Positions 25,999 to 33,530 of a DNA stretch of 62,565 nt are shown piece after piece; within the stretch, counting starts at the first letter, position 1; the number at the start of each line of letters is the position of its first letter. Origin of the DNA: a bacterium (GTDB taxonomy: Bacteria; Acidobacteriota; Terriglobia; Terriglobales; Acidobacteriaceae); assembly GCA_026225095.1 (NCBI GenBank), contig JAMFSC010000040.1, positions 1 through 62,565 of the forward strand, in the 5' to 3' direction. Under the pieces are notes generated by a model, which was not told the origin of the DNA, made no database searches, and was given only the letters and a program-made list of their open reading frames with translations. The translations under genes and the position numbers were made by a program.

Positions 25999-26607
25999 CT
26001 AGGAATGCGTTGGCACGGAAGCCGCTGCCGCAGCGTGGTGCGGCGTCGCCGCAGCCTCCGCGGCCGCCAGAAACATCGATTTCGTCCAGTCGTTCCGCGA
26101 AGGCGCAGGCCCGCGCCGCTGACATTCCGCCGCCGCCGCCTTCCAGTCGCCTGCGGTCACGGATCTCACCAGGGTGGGGAATCCCTTCAACAGTCCGTCC
26201 GGACCGAGGTTGTACGCCATATCCAGCAGTGCCATTTTGGCCTCGTCGGGAAACTGGTCGTAGTTTGGCCACTTCGCCCGTAACTTCACCTCGAACCCAG
26301 CGAGCACGGACTCAAGCTTCTGTTGGATCGTCGCCTCGTCAAGCTGCAAACAGGTCGGCGTCTTGTAGAAATTTGCCAGATGACCCATCGCCATGGCCCC
26401 TACCCTGTGGAAATCCGTCGCGATCTGGGCCGCACTCGCCGCCTGCCCCGCGGCCAGGAACGGGAGTGCCTGCGCCGCCGCGACATCTGGGAGCATCAGC
26501 CCAACCCCCACCGTTACCTTGCCGACCGTATCCACATACATCCAAGCCACCGATCCCTCAAAGATCGCGATCTGCGCCAGTGACCGTTCCATATAGTTGC
26601 CGCTCAT
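25999..26607 (-). CDS. T4-type lysozyme (glycoside hydrolase 24)
   Basis: Muramidase-like protein of 202 aa. The catalytic triad of T4 lysozyme is reproduced with identical spacing: Glu17, Asp26 and Thr32 in FEGSVAWMYVD-x5-T, followed by VGVG. MALLDMAYNLG later matches the helix conserved in the family. No signal peptide or transmembrane start is visible, as in phage endolysins that need a holin or signal-arrest segment. No other phage gene is present, so it may be a domesticated endolysin or a cell-wall-remodelling enzyme with unknown export. GGAGG lies nine bases before the start. Confidence 0.8.
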   Translation of the reverse strand: MSGNYMERSLAQIAIFEGSVAWMYVDTVGKVTVGVGLMLPDVAAAQALPFLAAGQAASAAQIATDFHRVGAMAMGHLANFYKTPTCLQLDEATIQQKLESVLAGFEVKLRAKWPNYDQFPDEAKMALLDMAYNLGPDGLLKGFPTLVRSVTAGDWKAAAAECQRRGPAPSRNDWTKSMFLAAAEAAATPHHAAAAASVPTHS

Positions 26608-26677
26608 CGTCCGAACCCTCCGAAGTTCGCAGCAAGCGTACCATCGAATCGCTCAGAGGGCGTCATCAACGCCTCAC

Positions 26678-26707
26678 TTGACGAAATGAATGACCATTCA
26701 GTACAGT
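26678..26707 (+). promoter_or_regulatory. promoter of the fad operon with TetR/FadR-like operator
   Basis: TTGACG at 26678-26683 and TACAGT at 26702-26707 are separated by 18 bp. The spacer contains TGAATGACCATTCA (26687-26700), a palindrome with 6-bp perfect arms. It resembles the box of the Bacillus TetR-type FadR (TGAATGANTANTCATTCA), which controls a fadN-fadA-fadE operon of the same gene order. A repressor bound here would block the polymerase; acyl-CoA would be the expected inducer. The regulator gene is not in the window. Confidence 0.68.
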
Positions 26708-26780
26708 CACACCGTCCGGGGTTATTCCCCCACGCCAGCTCCAATCTGGTCAGCAGACATCTTCAGGAGACCGCCGCACC

Positions 26781-29279
26781 ATGCCGAACCCCAGCAGCAC
26801 GCCGACGCAACCGATCCGCGACATTCGCAAGGTAGCCGTCCTCGGAGCCGGAACCATGGGCTCACGCATCGCCGCACACATCGCCAACGCCGGTGTTCCT
26901 GTGGTTCTCCTCGATATCGTCCCACCCGGCACCGCACCCGACGCACCGAAATCCGAGCGCAACAGGTTCGTCCTCAACGGCCTCGATGGCCTCAGGAAGT
27001 CCAAACCCGCCGCCTTCTACACCCCGGATTCCGCCCGCCTCATCACCCTCGGCAACTTCGACGACGACCTCGCCCTCATCGCAGACTGCGACTGGATCAT
27101 CGAAGTAGTCGCCGAAAACCTCGACATCAAATGTGCCTTGCTTGAAAAGGTCCTAACCCACCGCCGCCCCGGCGCCATTACGACCTCGAACACCTCCGGC
27201 CTGCCCATCGCCGGGATCGTCGAGGGCATGCCCGACGACCTCCGTCACCACTGGTTCGGGACCCACTTCTTCAACCCGCCACGCTACATGCGGCTGCTGG
27301 AGATCATCCCCACCCCCGAATCGGACCCGACCGACATCGCGACCATCTCCCACTTCTGCGACCAGCGCCTCGGTAAATCCATCGTCCTGTCGCGCGACAC
27401 GCCCAACTTCATCGCCAACCGCATCGGAACCTTCTCCATGGGCAACGCCATCCGCCTGATGATGGCGCAGGGCCTCACCATCGAAGAGGTCGACGCCCTC
27501 ACCGGAGCGCCCCTCGGCTGGCCCAAGACCGGAACCTTCCGCCTCGGCGACCTGGTTGGCGTCGACGTCCTCGCTCATGTGGCCTCCAACTTCTCGAAAC
27601 AGGCAGCGGCCATCGGTGACGAACGCCAGGATGTTGCGCTCGCCTCCTTCATCGGCAAGATGATCGAAAACAAGTGGCTCGGCGACAAGACCAGCCAGGG
27701 CTTCTATAAGAAGGTAGGTAAAGACGAGCAGGGCCGCGATCTGCGCCACGTCCTCGATTGGCAGACCCTCGACTACAAGCCCTCCATGCGGCCTAAATTT
27801 CCCGCGCTCGAGATGGCCAAAAACGTCGAGCACACCCCCACCCGCATCGACCAGCTTCTCCACGCCGACCCGGAAAAAGACAAGGCCGCCGCTTTCTACT
27901 GGCCGCTCCTCACGGAACTCTTCACCTACACCGCTAACCGTGTCTCTGAAGACGGCAGCGAACCCGCCGCCACCATCGTCGAGATCGACCAGGCCATGAA
28001 GACCGGCTTCAACTGGGAGCTCGGACCCTTCGAGATGATGGACGCCGCCAACCCCCGCGCCACCATGATCCGGATGCTCGCCGAGGGCCGCCCCGTCTCG
28101 CCCAACGTCGAAAAGCTCTTTGCCTATCCCCACGCCAACACCGAGCCCGGACCCACCTGGTACAAGGACGACCCCACCGTCCCCTCTGGCCGCCGCTTCT
28201 TCGATCCCTTCTCAGGAACCTATAAGCCCGTTCCCGTAGCCGACGGAGTATCCTCGCTTGCCACCGTAAAGAAGAGCCACGGCGTCATCAAGAAGAATGC
28301 CGGAGCCTCCCTGATCGATCTCGGTGACGGGGTAGCCGCGATCGAACTCCACTCCAAGATGAACGCCCTCGGCGGCGACATCATCACCCTCATCACCCAG
28401 ACCCTCAAGCCGTCTTCCGACCCAGTCATAAACTTCTCCTCCTTCGTCATCACCGGAGATTCAGCCAACTTCTCCGTCGGAGCCAACCTCATGCAGCTCC
28501 TCCTCTCCATCCAGGAAGAGGAGTGGGACGAGGTCGAGATGGCCGTCAAGCAGTTCCAGAACATGACCCAGGCCATCAAGTTCTGCCCCCGCCCCGTCGT
28601 CGTCGCGCCCTACGGCATGTGCCTCGGCGGAGGCGTCGAAATATCCCTCCACGCTGCCGCCCGCCAGCCCCACGCCGAGCTCTACATGGGCCTCGTCGAG
28701 ACCGGTGTCGGCCTCATCCCCGGCGGTGGAGGATGCAAGGAGTTCACCATCAAGAGCATCGAAGCCGGCTCCTCCATCCGTCCCGACGCCCGAGGCGAGG
28801 GAGTCGAAATCTTCGAGGCTCTCAAAAAGAACTTCGAATCGATCGCCATGGCCAAGGTCTCGACCTCCGCCGCCGAAGCCCGCACCCTCAACTTCCTCAA
28901 ACCATCCGACGCAATCACCATGAATCGCGACCGCCTCCTCACCGACGCCAAGACCCGCGCCGCCGCCATCGCCGCCGCCGGCTACTCCGCCCCCGCGCCC
29001 CTGACCGCTATCCCTGCCCCCGGCGAAAACGCCCTAGCTACCCTGAAGCTGGCCGTTTGGACCATGCGCGAGGGCCAGTTCATCTCCGACCACGACGCGA
29101 AGATCGCCAACTGGGTAGCCCACACCCTCTGCGGAGGCAAGGTCACCCCCGGAACCCCTGTCTCCGAGCAGTATCTCCTCGACCTCGAACGCGAGGCCTT
29201 CCTGTCACTCTGTGGCGAAAAGAAGACCCAGGAGCGCATCGCCTTCACCTTGAAGACCGGAAAGCCACTCCGCAACTAG
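26781..29279 (+). CDS. fadN: 3-hydroxyacyl-CoA dehydrogenase / enoyl-CoA hydratase (FadN type)
   Basis: Trifunctional-type beta-oxidation protein of 832 aa with dehydrogenase first and hydratase last, as in Bacillus FadN and unlike E. coli FadB. The Rossmann motif VLGAGTMGSRIAAHIANAG (residues about 19-37) binds NAD. GTHFFNPPRYMRLLEIIP is the dehydrogenase signature and includes the catalytic His. TGDSANFSVGANLMQLL and PYGMCLGGGVEISLHAA form the crotonase oxyanion region in the C-terminal third. It converts enoyl-CoA to 3-ketoacyl-CoA in the cytoplasm. First gene of an operon with fadA and fadE; codons end very often in C. Confidence 0.94.
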   Translation: MPNPSSTPTQPIRDIRKVAVLGAGTMGSRIAAHIANAGVPVVLLDIVPPGTAPDAPKSERNRFVLNGLDGLRKSKPAAFYTPDSARLITLGNFDDDLALIADCDWIIEVVAENLDIKCALLEKVLTHRRPGAITTSNTSGLPIAGIVEGMPDDLRHHWFGTHFFNPPRYMRLLEIIPTPESDPTDIATISHFCDQRLGKSIVLSRDTPNFIANRIGTFSMGNAIRLMMAQGLTIEEVDALTGAPLGWPKTGTFRLGDLVGVDVLAHVASNFSKQAAAIGDERQDVALASFIGKMIENKWLGDKTSQGFYKKVGKDEQGRDLRHVLDWQTLDYKPSMRPKFPALEMAKNVEHTPTRIDQLLHADPEKDKAAAFYWPLLTELFTYTANRVSEDGSEPAATIVEIDQAMKTGFNWELGPFEMMDAANPRATMIRMLAEGRPVSPNVEKLFAYPHANTEPGPTWYKDDPTVPSGRRFFDPFSGTYKPVPVADGVSSLATVKKSHGVIKKNAGASLIDLGDGVAAIELHSKMNALGGDIITLITQTLKPSSDPVINFSSFVITGDSANFSVGANLMQLLLSIQEEEWDEVEMAVKQFQNMTQAIKFCPRPVVVAPYGMCLGGGVEISLHAAARQPHAELYMGLVETGVGLIPGGGGCKEFTIKSIEAGSSIRPDARGEGVEIFEALKKNFESIAMAKVSTSAAEARTLNFLKPSDAITMNRDRLLTDAKTRAAAIAAAGYSAPAPLTAIPAPGENALATLKLAVWTMREGQFISDHDAKIANWVAHTLCGGKVTPGTPVSEQYLLDLEREAFLSLCGEKKTQERIAFTLKTGKPLRN

Positions 29280-29293
29280 TCGATTGGAGCCTC

Positions 29294-29581
29294 ATGTTTA
29301 AGAGACGGTGGAAATACTTTGGAGCACTCAAGTCCGATGATGGAGCCGAACTAAAGCTCGGACATAAATCGGTCAGATACAGCGACGAAAGAGGCTCATT
29401 TGAGTTTGGCTGTGAAGATGGATATCTCTTTCCCAGCGTTCGTCAAATTGCGGGAAGCCCAATCCATCTCAATGAAAGAGAACTCAGCATAATGCTGGAG
29501 CGCGTGATGAGTGGGTTGAAATCAGACGGTATGTCTGTTGACTTATATCCGGACAAGCGGCAATCGAACCTAAACGTATAA
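29294..29581 (+). CDS. small protein of unknown function inside the fad operon
   Basis: A 95-residue soluble protein starting MFKRRWKYFG, with GGAG four bases before its ATG and only 14 bp after the fadN stop. It is rich in charged residues and has the look of a small alpha/beta fold (VRYSDERGSFEFGCEDGYLF, then LNERELSIMLERVMSGL). It faintly resembles Imm74-type immunity proteins, but I would not assign it. Codon use is clearly unlike the flanking fad genes: A- and T-ending codons are common, whereas the fad genes are C-ending. That suggests later insertion of this gene into the operon. Confidence 0.72.
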   Translation: MFKRRWKYFGALKSDDGAELKLGHKSVRYSDERGSFEFGCEDGYLFPSVRQIAGSPIHLNERELSIMLERVMSGLKSDGMSVDLYPDKRQSNLNV

Positions 29582-29600
29582 CCCAGATTTCGAGGTAGTT

Positions 29601-30794
29601 ATGAACGAAGTCATCATCGCCTCCGCAGTCCGCACCGCCATCGGCAAAGCCCCCCGGGGAACTCTCCGCACGACGCGCCCCGACGATCTCGCCGCCATCG
29701 CCATCCAGGGTGCTCTCGCCCGCGTCCCCCAGCTCGACAAGGCCGAGATCGAGGACGTCATCCTCGGCTGTGCCATGCCCGAAGCCGAGCAGGGAATGAA
29801 CGTGGCCAAGATCGCCGCCTTCCGCGCGGGCCTCCCCATCACCACCTCCGCCATGACCATCAACCGCTACTGCGCCTCCGGTCTCCAGTCGATCGCCATC
29901 GCCGCAGACCGCATCCGCGGCGGTGGCGGAGACGTCATCCTCGCCGGCGGAACCGAGTCCATGTCCTACGTCCCCTTCGGCGGCAACAAGATCTCCGTCA
30001 ACCCCTGGCTGGTCGACAACTACCCCGGCTCCTACATGTCGATGGGCCTGACCGCAGAGCGCGTCGCCGCCCACTACGGCATCACCCGCGAACAGCAGGA
30101 CCAGTTCTCCTACGAGTCCCACCAGAAGGCCCTCGCCGCCCAGGCCGAAGGCCGCTTCGACGACGAGATCGTCCCGGTCGAAGTCGCCACCTCCATCCCG
30201 ACGGAAACCAAAGGGAAGAAGCCCAAAACCACTCCCACCCACACCACCTTCCAGAAGGACGAAGGCCCCCGCGCCGACACCTCGCTCGAAGCCCTCGCCC
30301 GCCTCAAGCCCGTCTTCCACGCCAAGGGAACCGTCACCGCCGGCAACTCCTCCCAGACCTCCGACGGAGCCGCCGCCGCCATCGTCATGAGCCGCCGCCG
30401 CGCCGACGAGCTCGGCATCGTCCCCATGGCCCGCTTCGTCGCCTTCGCCTACGCCGGCTGCGACCCCGAAGAGATGGGCATCGGCCCCATCCACGCCATC
30501 CCCAAGGTCCTCAAGATAGCCGGCCTCACCCTCGAAGACATCGGCGTCTTCGAGCTCAACGAGGCCTTCGCCGCCCAGTCGCTGGCCGTCATCAAGGTCC
30601 TCGGCATCGACCCCGCGAAGCTCAACCTGAACGGCGGAGCCATCGCCCTGGGCCACCCCTTAGGCTGTACCGGCACCAAGCTCACCGCCACCCTCCTCCG
30701 CGACATGCCCAGACGCAAAGCGAAATATGGCATGGTCACCATGTGCGTGGGGGGAGGCATGGGAGCCGCAGGGATCTTTGAAGCAGTGAACTAG
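29601..30794 (+). CDS. fadA: acetyl-CoA acyltransferase (3-ketoacyl-CoA thiolase)
   Basis: Thiolase of 397 aa that cleaves 3-ketoacyl-CoA with CoA, ending each beta-oxidation round. The acyl-accepting Cys91 is in [12 protein letters not shown]. The other catalytic boxes follow in order: NEAFAAQ (Asn), [14 protein letters not shown] (His) and [11 protein letters not shown] (second Cys). [16 protein letters not shown] matches degradative thiolases. It acts with FadN in the cytoplasm. The operon order fadN-fadA-fadE equals that of Bacillus. SD GAGG stands shortly before the ATG. Confidence 0.95.
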   Translation: MNEVIIASAVRTAIGKAPRGTLRTTRPDDLAAIAIQGALARVPQLDKAEIEDVILGCAMPEAEQGMNVAKIAAFRAGLPITTSAMTINRYCASGLQSIAIAADRIRGGGGDVILAGGTESMSYVPFGGNKISVNPWLVDNYPGSYMSMGLTAERVAAHYGITREQQDQFSYESHQKALAAQAEGRFDDEIVPVEVATSIPTETKGKKPKTTPTHTTFQKDEGPRADTSLEALARLKPVFHAKGTVTAGNSSQTSDGAAAAIVMSRRRADELGIVPMARFVAFAYAGCDPEEMGIGPIHAIPKVLKIAGLTLEDIGVFELNEAFAAQSLAVIKVLGIDPAKLNLNGGAIALGHPLGCTGTKLTATLLRDMPRRKAKYGMVTMCVGGGMGAAGIFEAVN

Positions 30795-30817
30795 TTTGTC
30801 GGTAGAAGGAGTCGCAG

Positions 30818-31258
30818 ATGTCCAATAAGTCGATGTCCGACCACGATGCACTTGGGATGCTGACGCCGCGAAGCCGAAGGGATCGTCAAAGCCTTACCAA
30901 GCTCGGAGCGGTCGTGGTCGCCGCTATTCTCCTCGTTGGCATTTTCGCGTACCTCAAGCAGATTGACCGGCAGCGCCGTGATCGAGATTGGCTTTCGGCC
31001 ACCGCAACCATTGAGGATGCCCGTCCCAAAGTCGTGATTCAAGGGTTCTCGCAGGGAAGTGGAGCGATGCTCTACCAAGTTGAAATTCTAGCGAGGTATG
31101 TCGTAGACGGCACCCCTCGGGTGAGATGGATCACCGTAGCGCAAACCCCCACCCTCCGCGCAGACGCCGAACTCAAGTCGATGCGCTGGAAGGGAAGTAC
31201 CTGCATCGTGCGTTGGAAGCCCTCGGACCCGAGCAAGATCATCGCCGAAGCAAGTTGA
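30818..31258 (+). CDS. DUF3592-like single-pass membrane protein
   Basis: Protein of 146 aa with one membrane segment near residues 28-46 (LGAVVVAAILLVGIFAYL) and a following domain of about 85 residues containing WLSATATIEDARP, then VEILARYVVDGTPRVRW. This matches the general shape of DUF3592 proteins, a small beta domain on a membrane anchor with unknown role. AAGGAG is eight bases before the ATG. It sits between fadA and fadE with short gaps, so it is co-transcribed, yet there is no known link between DUF3592 and beta-oxidation. Its codon use is more mixed than that of the fad genes. Confidence 0.75.
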   Translation: MSNKSMSDHDALGMLTPRSRRDRQSLTKLGAVVVAAILLVGIFAYLKQIDRQRRDRDWLSATATIEDARPKVVIQGFSQGSGAMLYQVEILARYVVDGTPRVRWITVAQTPTLRADAELKSMRWKGSTCIVRWKPSDPSKIIAEAS

Positions 31259-31304
31259 ACCCGATATTGGAAGCACTCACCCATTGAGACTCAGGAGCAC
31301 TGAC

Positions 31305-33158
31305 ATGGCCACATCGACCACTCTCCCGCCCGAAGTAACAACCCTCAATCCCAAGTCCGCGAAGATCACCCCCGGCGGAGCCTTCCTCATCACCGACGCC
31401 GCTCCCGTCGACTGCATCTTCCCCGAAGACTTCACCGAAGAGCAGCGCCAGATCGCCGAGACCACCGCGAACTTCGCCACCAACGAGATCGTCCCTGCCT
31501 CCGACGCCATCGAGGCCAAGGACTTTGCCGTCACCCGCCGCCTCCTCAAAGAAGCCGCGGACCTCGGCCTCACCTCCGTCGACATCCCCGAAGAGTACGG
31601 CGGCCTCGAGCTCGACAAGATGTCCTCCGCTATCGTCGCCGAGAACATCTCCCGCCAGGGTTCGTTCTCGGTCGCCTTCTCCGCCCACACCGGCATCGGA
31701 ACGTTGCCCCTTGTCTGGTACGGAACCCCCGAGCAGAAGGCCAAGTATCTCCCCCGCATCGCATCCGGCGAACTCCTCTGCGCCTACGCGTTGTCTGAAG
31801 CCACGAGCGGATCCGACGCCGTGAATGCCCGAGCCCGCGCAGTCCTGAGCGAAGACGGAACCACCTACACCCTAAACGGCGAAAAAATGTGGATCACCAA
31901 CGGCGGCATCGCCGACCTCTACACCGTCTTCGCCCGCTGCGCCGTGCCAGCAGACCCCAACGAAGCCCCCGGCGGCGAGATCAAGGAAAAGCTCACCGCC
32001 TTCCTCATCGAACGCGGAACCCCCGGCTTCACCAACGGCAAGGAAGAGCACAAGCTCGGCATCTCCGGGTCGTCCACCACACCGCTCATCCTCAACGACT
32101 GCGTCATCCCCGCCACCAACCTCCTCGGCGAGGTCGGCAAGGGCCACCACATCGCCTTCAACATCCTGAACGTCGGCCGCTACAAGCTCGGCAACGCCGC
32201 CATCGGTGGCGCCCACCGCTCCCTCGACACCGCCATCAGGTACGCCATCGACCGCAAGGCCTTCGGCAAATCCATCTCCGAGTTCGGCCTCATCCAGGAA
32301 AAAATCGCCAACTCCGCCGTAGGCATCTTCGCCGGAGAAGCCGTCTGCTACCGGACTGTCGGACTCATCGATAAGGCCCTCGCCGGTGTGGACAAGAACG
32401 ACACCAAAGAGATCCAGAAGCACATCGAGACCTACGCCGTCGAGTGCTCCATCGTCAAGGTCTGGGCCTCCGAGATGCTCGACATGGTCGTCGACGAGAC
32501 CCTCCAGATCTTCGCCGGCTACGGCTTCGTCGAGGACTACCCCGCCGCCCGCGCCTATCGCGACGCCCGCATCAACCGCATCTTCGAGGGCACCAACGAG
32601 ATCAACCGCCTCATCATCACCGGCTGGCTGATGAAGTCGGCGATGTCCGGCAAGCTCGCCCTCATGCCCGCCATCAAGAGCGTCCTCGACGAGGTCATGT
32701 CCGGCCCCATCGAGAAGGAAGAGCGCGAAGGCCCGCTGGCCGAAGAGTTCGACCTGCTCGCCTCCGCGAAAAAGACCGCCCTCTTCGCCGCCGGAGTCGC
32801 CACCCAGAAGTACATGCAGAAGATCGCCGACGAGCAGGAGGTCATGGGAGCCATCGCCGACATGATCATCGAGGTCTACGCGATGGAGTCGACCCTCCTC
32901 CGCGCCCAGAAGATCGCCGACGCGAAAAAGCAGCCCACTGAAACCGCAATCGCCATGGCCAGGCTCTACGCCGCCAAAGCCATGGACATCATCGAACTCT
33001 CCGCCCGCAAGGTCATCGCCGCCGCCTCCGAGGGCGACATGCTCAAGACCCAGACCGCCATCCTCCGCCGCCTCGCCAAGCACGATCCCATCGACACCAT
33101 CGCCCTCCGCCGCCAGGTCGCGAAACACGTCATCGCCGCCGGCCGCTACACCCTCTAG
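31305..33158 (+). CDS. fadE: acyl-CoA dehydrogenase, long-chain type
   Basis: FAD enzyme of 617 aa that introduces the first double bond in fatty acyl-CoA. Residues 40-430 form the standard fold: YALSEATSGSDA and MWITNGGIADLY for flavin and substrate, and the catalytic glutamate in IFEGTNEINRL. A C-terminal extension of about 180 residues, helical with VATQKYMQKIADEQ, makes it like mitochondrial VLCAD and Bacillus FadE rather than short-chain enzymes. CAGGAG is eight bases before the ATG at 31305, preferred over an upstream ATG at 31284. The electron acceptor ETF is not encoded in this window. Last gene of the fad operon. Confidence 0.93.
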   Translation: MATSTTLPPEVTTLNPKSAKITPGGAFLITDAAPVDCIFPEDFTEEQRQIAETTANFATNEIVPASDAIEAKDFAVTRRLLKEAADLGLTSVDIPEEYGGLELDKMSSAIVAENISRQGSFSVAFSAHTGIGTLPLVWYGTPEQKAKYLPRIASGELLCAYALSEATSGSDAVNARARAVLSEDGTTYTLNGEKMWITNGGIADLYTVFARCAVPADPNEAPGGEIKEKLTAFLIERGTPGFTNGKEEHKLGISGSSTTPLILNDCVIPATNLLGEVGKGHHIAFNILNVGRYKLGNAAIGGAHRSLDTAIRYAIDRKAFGKSISEFGLIQEKIANSAVGIFAGEAVCYRTVGLIDKALAGVDKNDTKEIQKHIETYAVECSIVKVWASEMLDMVVDETLQIFAGYGFVEDYPAARAYRDARINRIFEGTNEINRLIITGWLMKSAMSGKLALMPAIKSVLDEVMSGPIEKEEREGPLAEEFDLLASAKKTALFAAGVATQKYMQKIADEQEVMGAIADMIIEVYAMESTLLRAQKIADAKKQPTETAIAMARLYAAKAMDIIELSARKVIAAASEGDMLKTQTAILRRLAKHDPIDTIALRRQVAKHVIAAGRYTL

Positions 33159-33530
33159 TCCCGTTTCGGACTGACCCGAAAGTGCCATCCCCGATGCCCT
33201 GAAAGGGGCAGCCTGGATGACGCTTCGCTGTCGTCGTCGCCGCAGAACGCCGCTGAGACCCCTGTGCTGCCCATCCCGTGGCTCGTCGCGATGTCGTTCC
33301 CCATGCCATCCCGCCATCAGAGTGGCCGTCATATGGACGACCCCGTCATACGACTCAACGTATGCTCCATATTGGGACAGAACGTCCACGCCATACCGAA
33401 ACCTTTGCCAAAAAACGCCGTCACAACTTGTGTCGCATTACCGTAAGCAAAGGTGCCCCATAGCTGGAGGTCGATAGACCGCGCTCGGGGCAAAGACCTC
33501 AACCCAATTTTCTAACCCAAAGTAGGTTCA
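33159..33530 (+). promoter_or_regulatory. 372-bp intergenic leader with structured end upstream of the sedolisin
   Basis: No gene is visible. CATACG (33347-33352) and CGTATG (33359-33364) form a spaced palindrome. Close to the start codon, TGCCCC (33454-33459) and GGGGCA (33487-33492) can close a stem around a GGTC-GATA-GACC hairpin (33469-33480), while GAGGTC (33467-33472) can instead pair with GACCTC (33495-33500). Two mutually exclusive folds next to a start codon are reminiscent of a regulatory leader, but I recognise no riboswitch class. Confidence 0.45.

Noticed and set aside
25874..26272. Longer N terminus for the M16 protease reaching 26272
   Set aside because: The extra residues look random, overlap the lysozyme gene, and the TTG at 25873 has an ideal ribosome site followed by a signal-like segment.
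26608..26777. Prophage remnant around the lysozyme gene
   Set aside because: No integrase, structural, holin or attachment-site sequence on either side; flanks are ordinary chromosomal genes.
31872..33389. A 505-codon minus-strand frame over the acyl-CoA dehydrogenase gene
   Set aside because: Gly/Asp/Val-rich shadow of fadE with no ribosome site or motif.
33430..33530. GEMM (cyclic di-GMP) riboswitch before the sedolisin gene
   Set aside because: A GGGGCAAAG-like string is suggestive, but the GAAA tetraloop and receptor arrangement of GEMM are missing.
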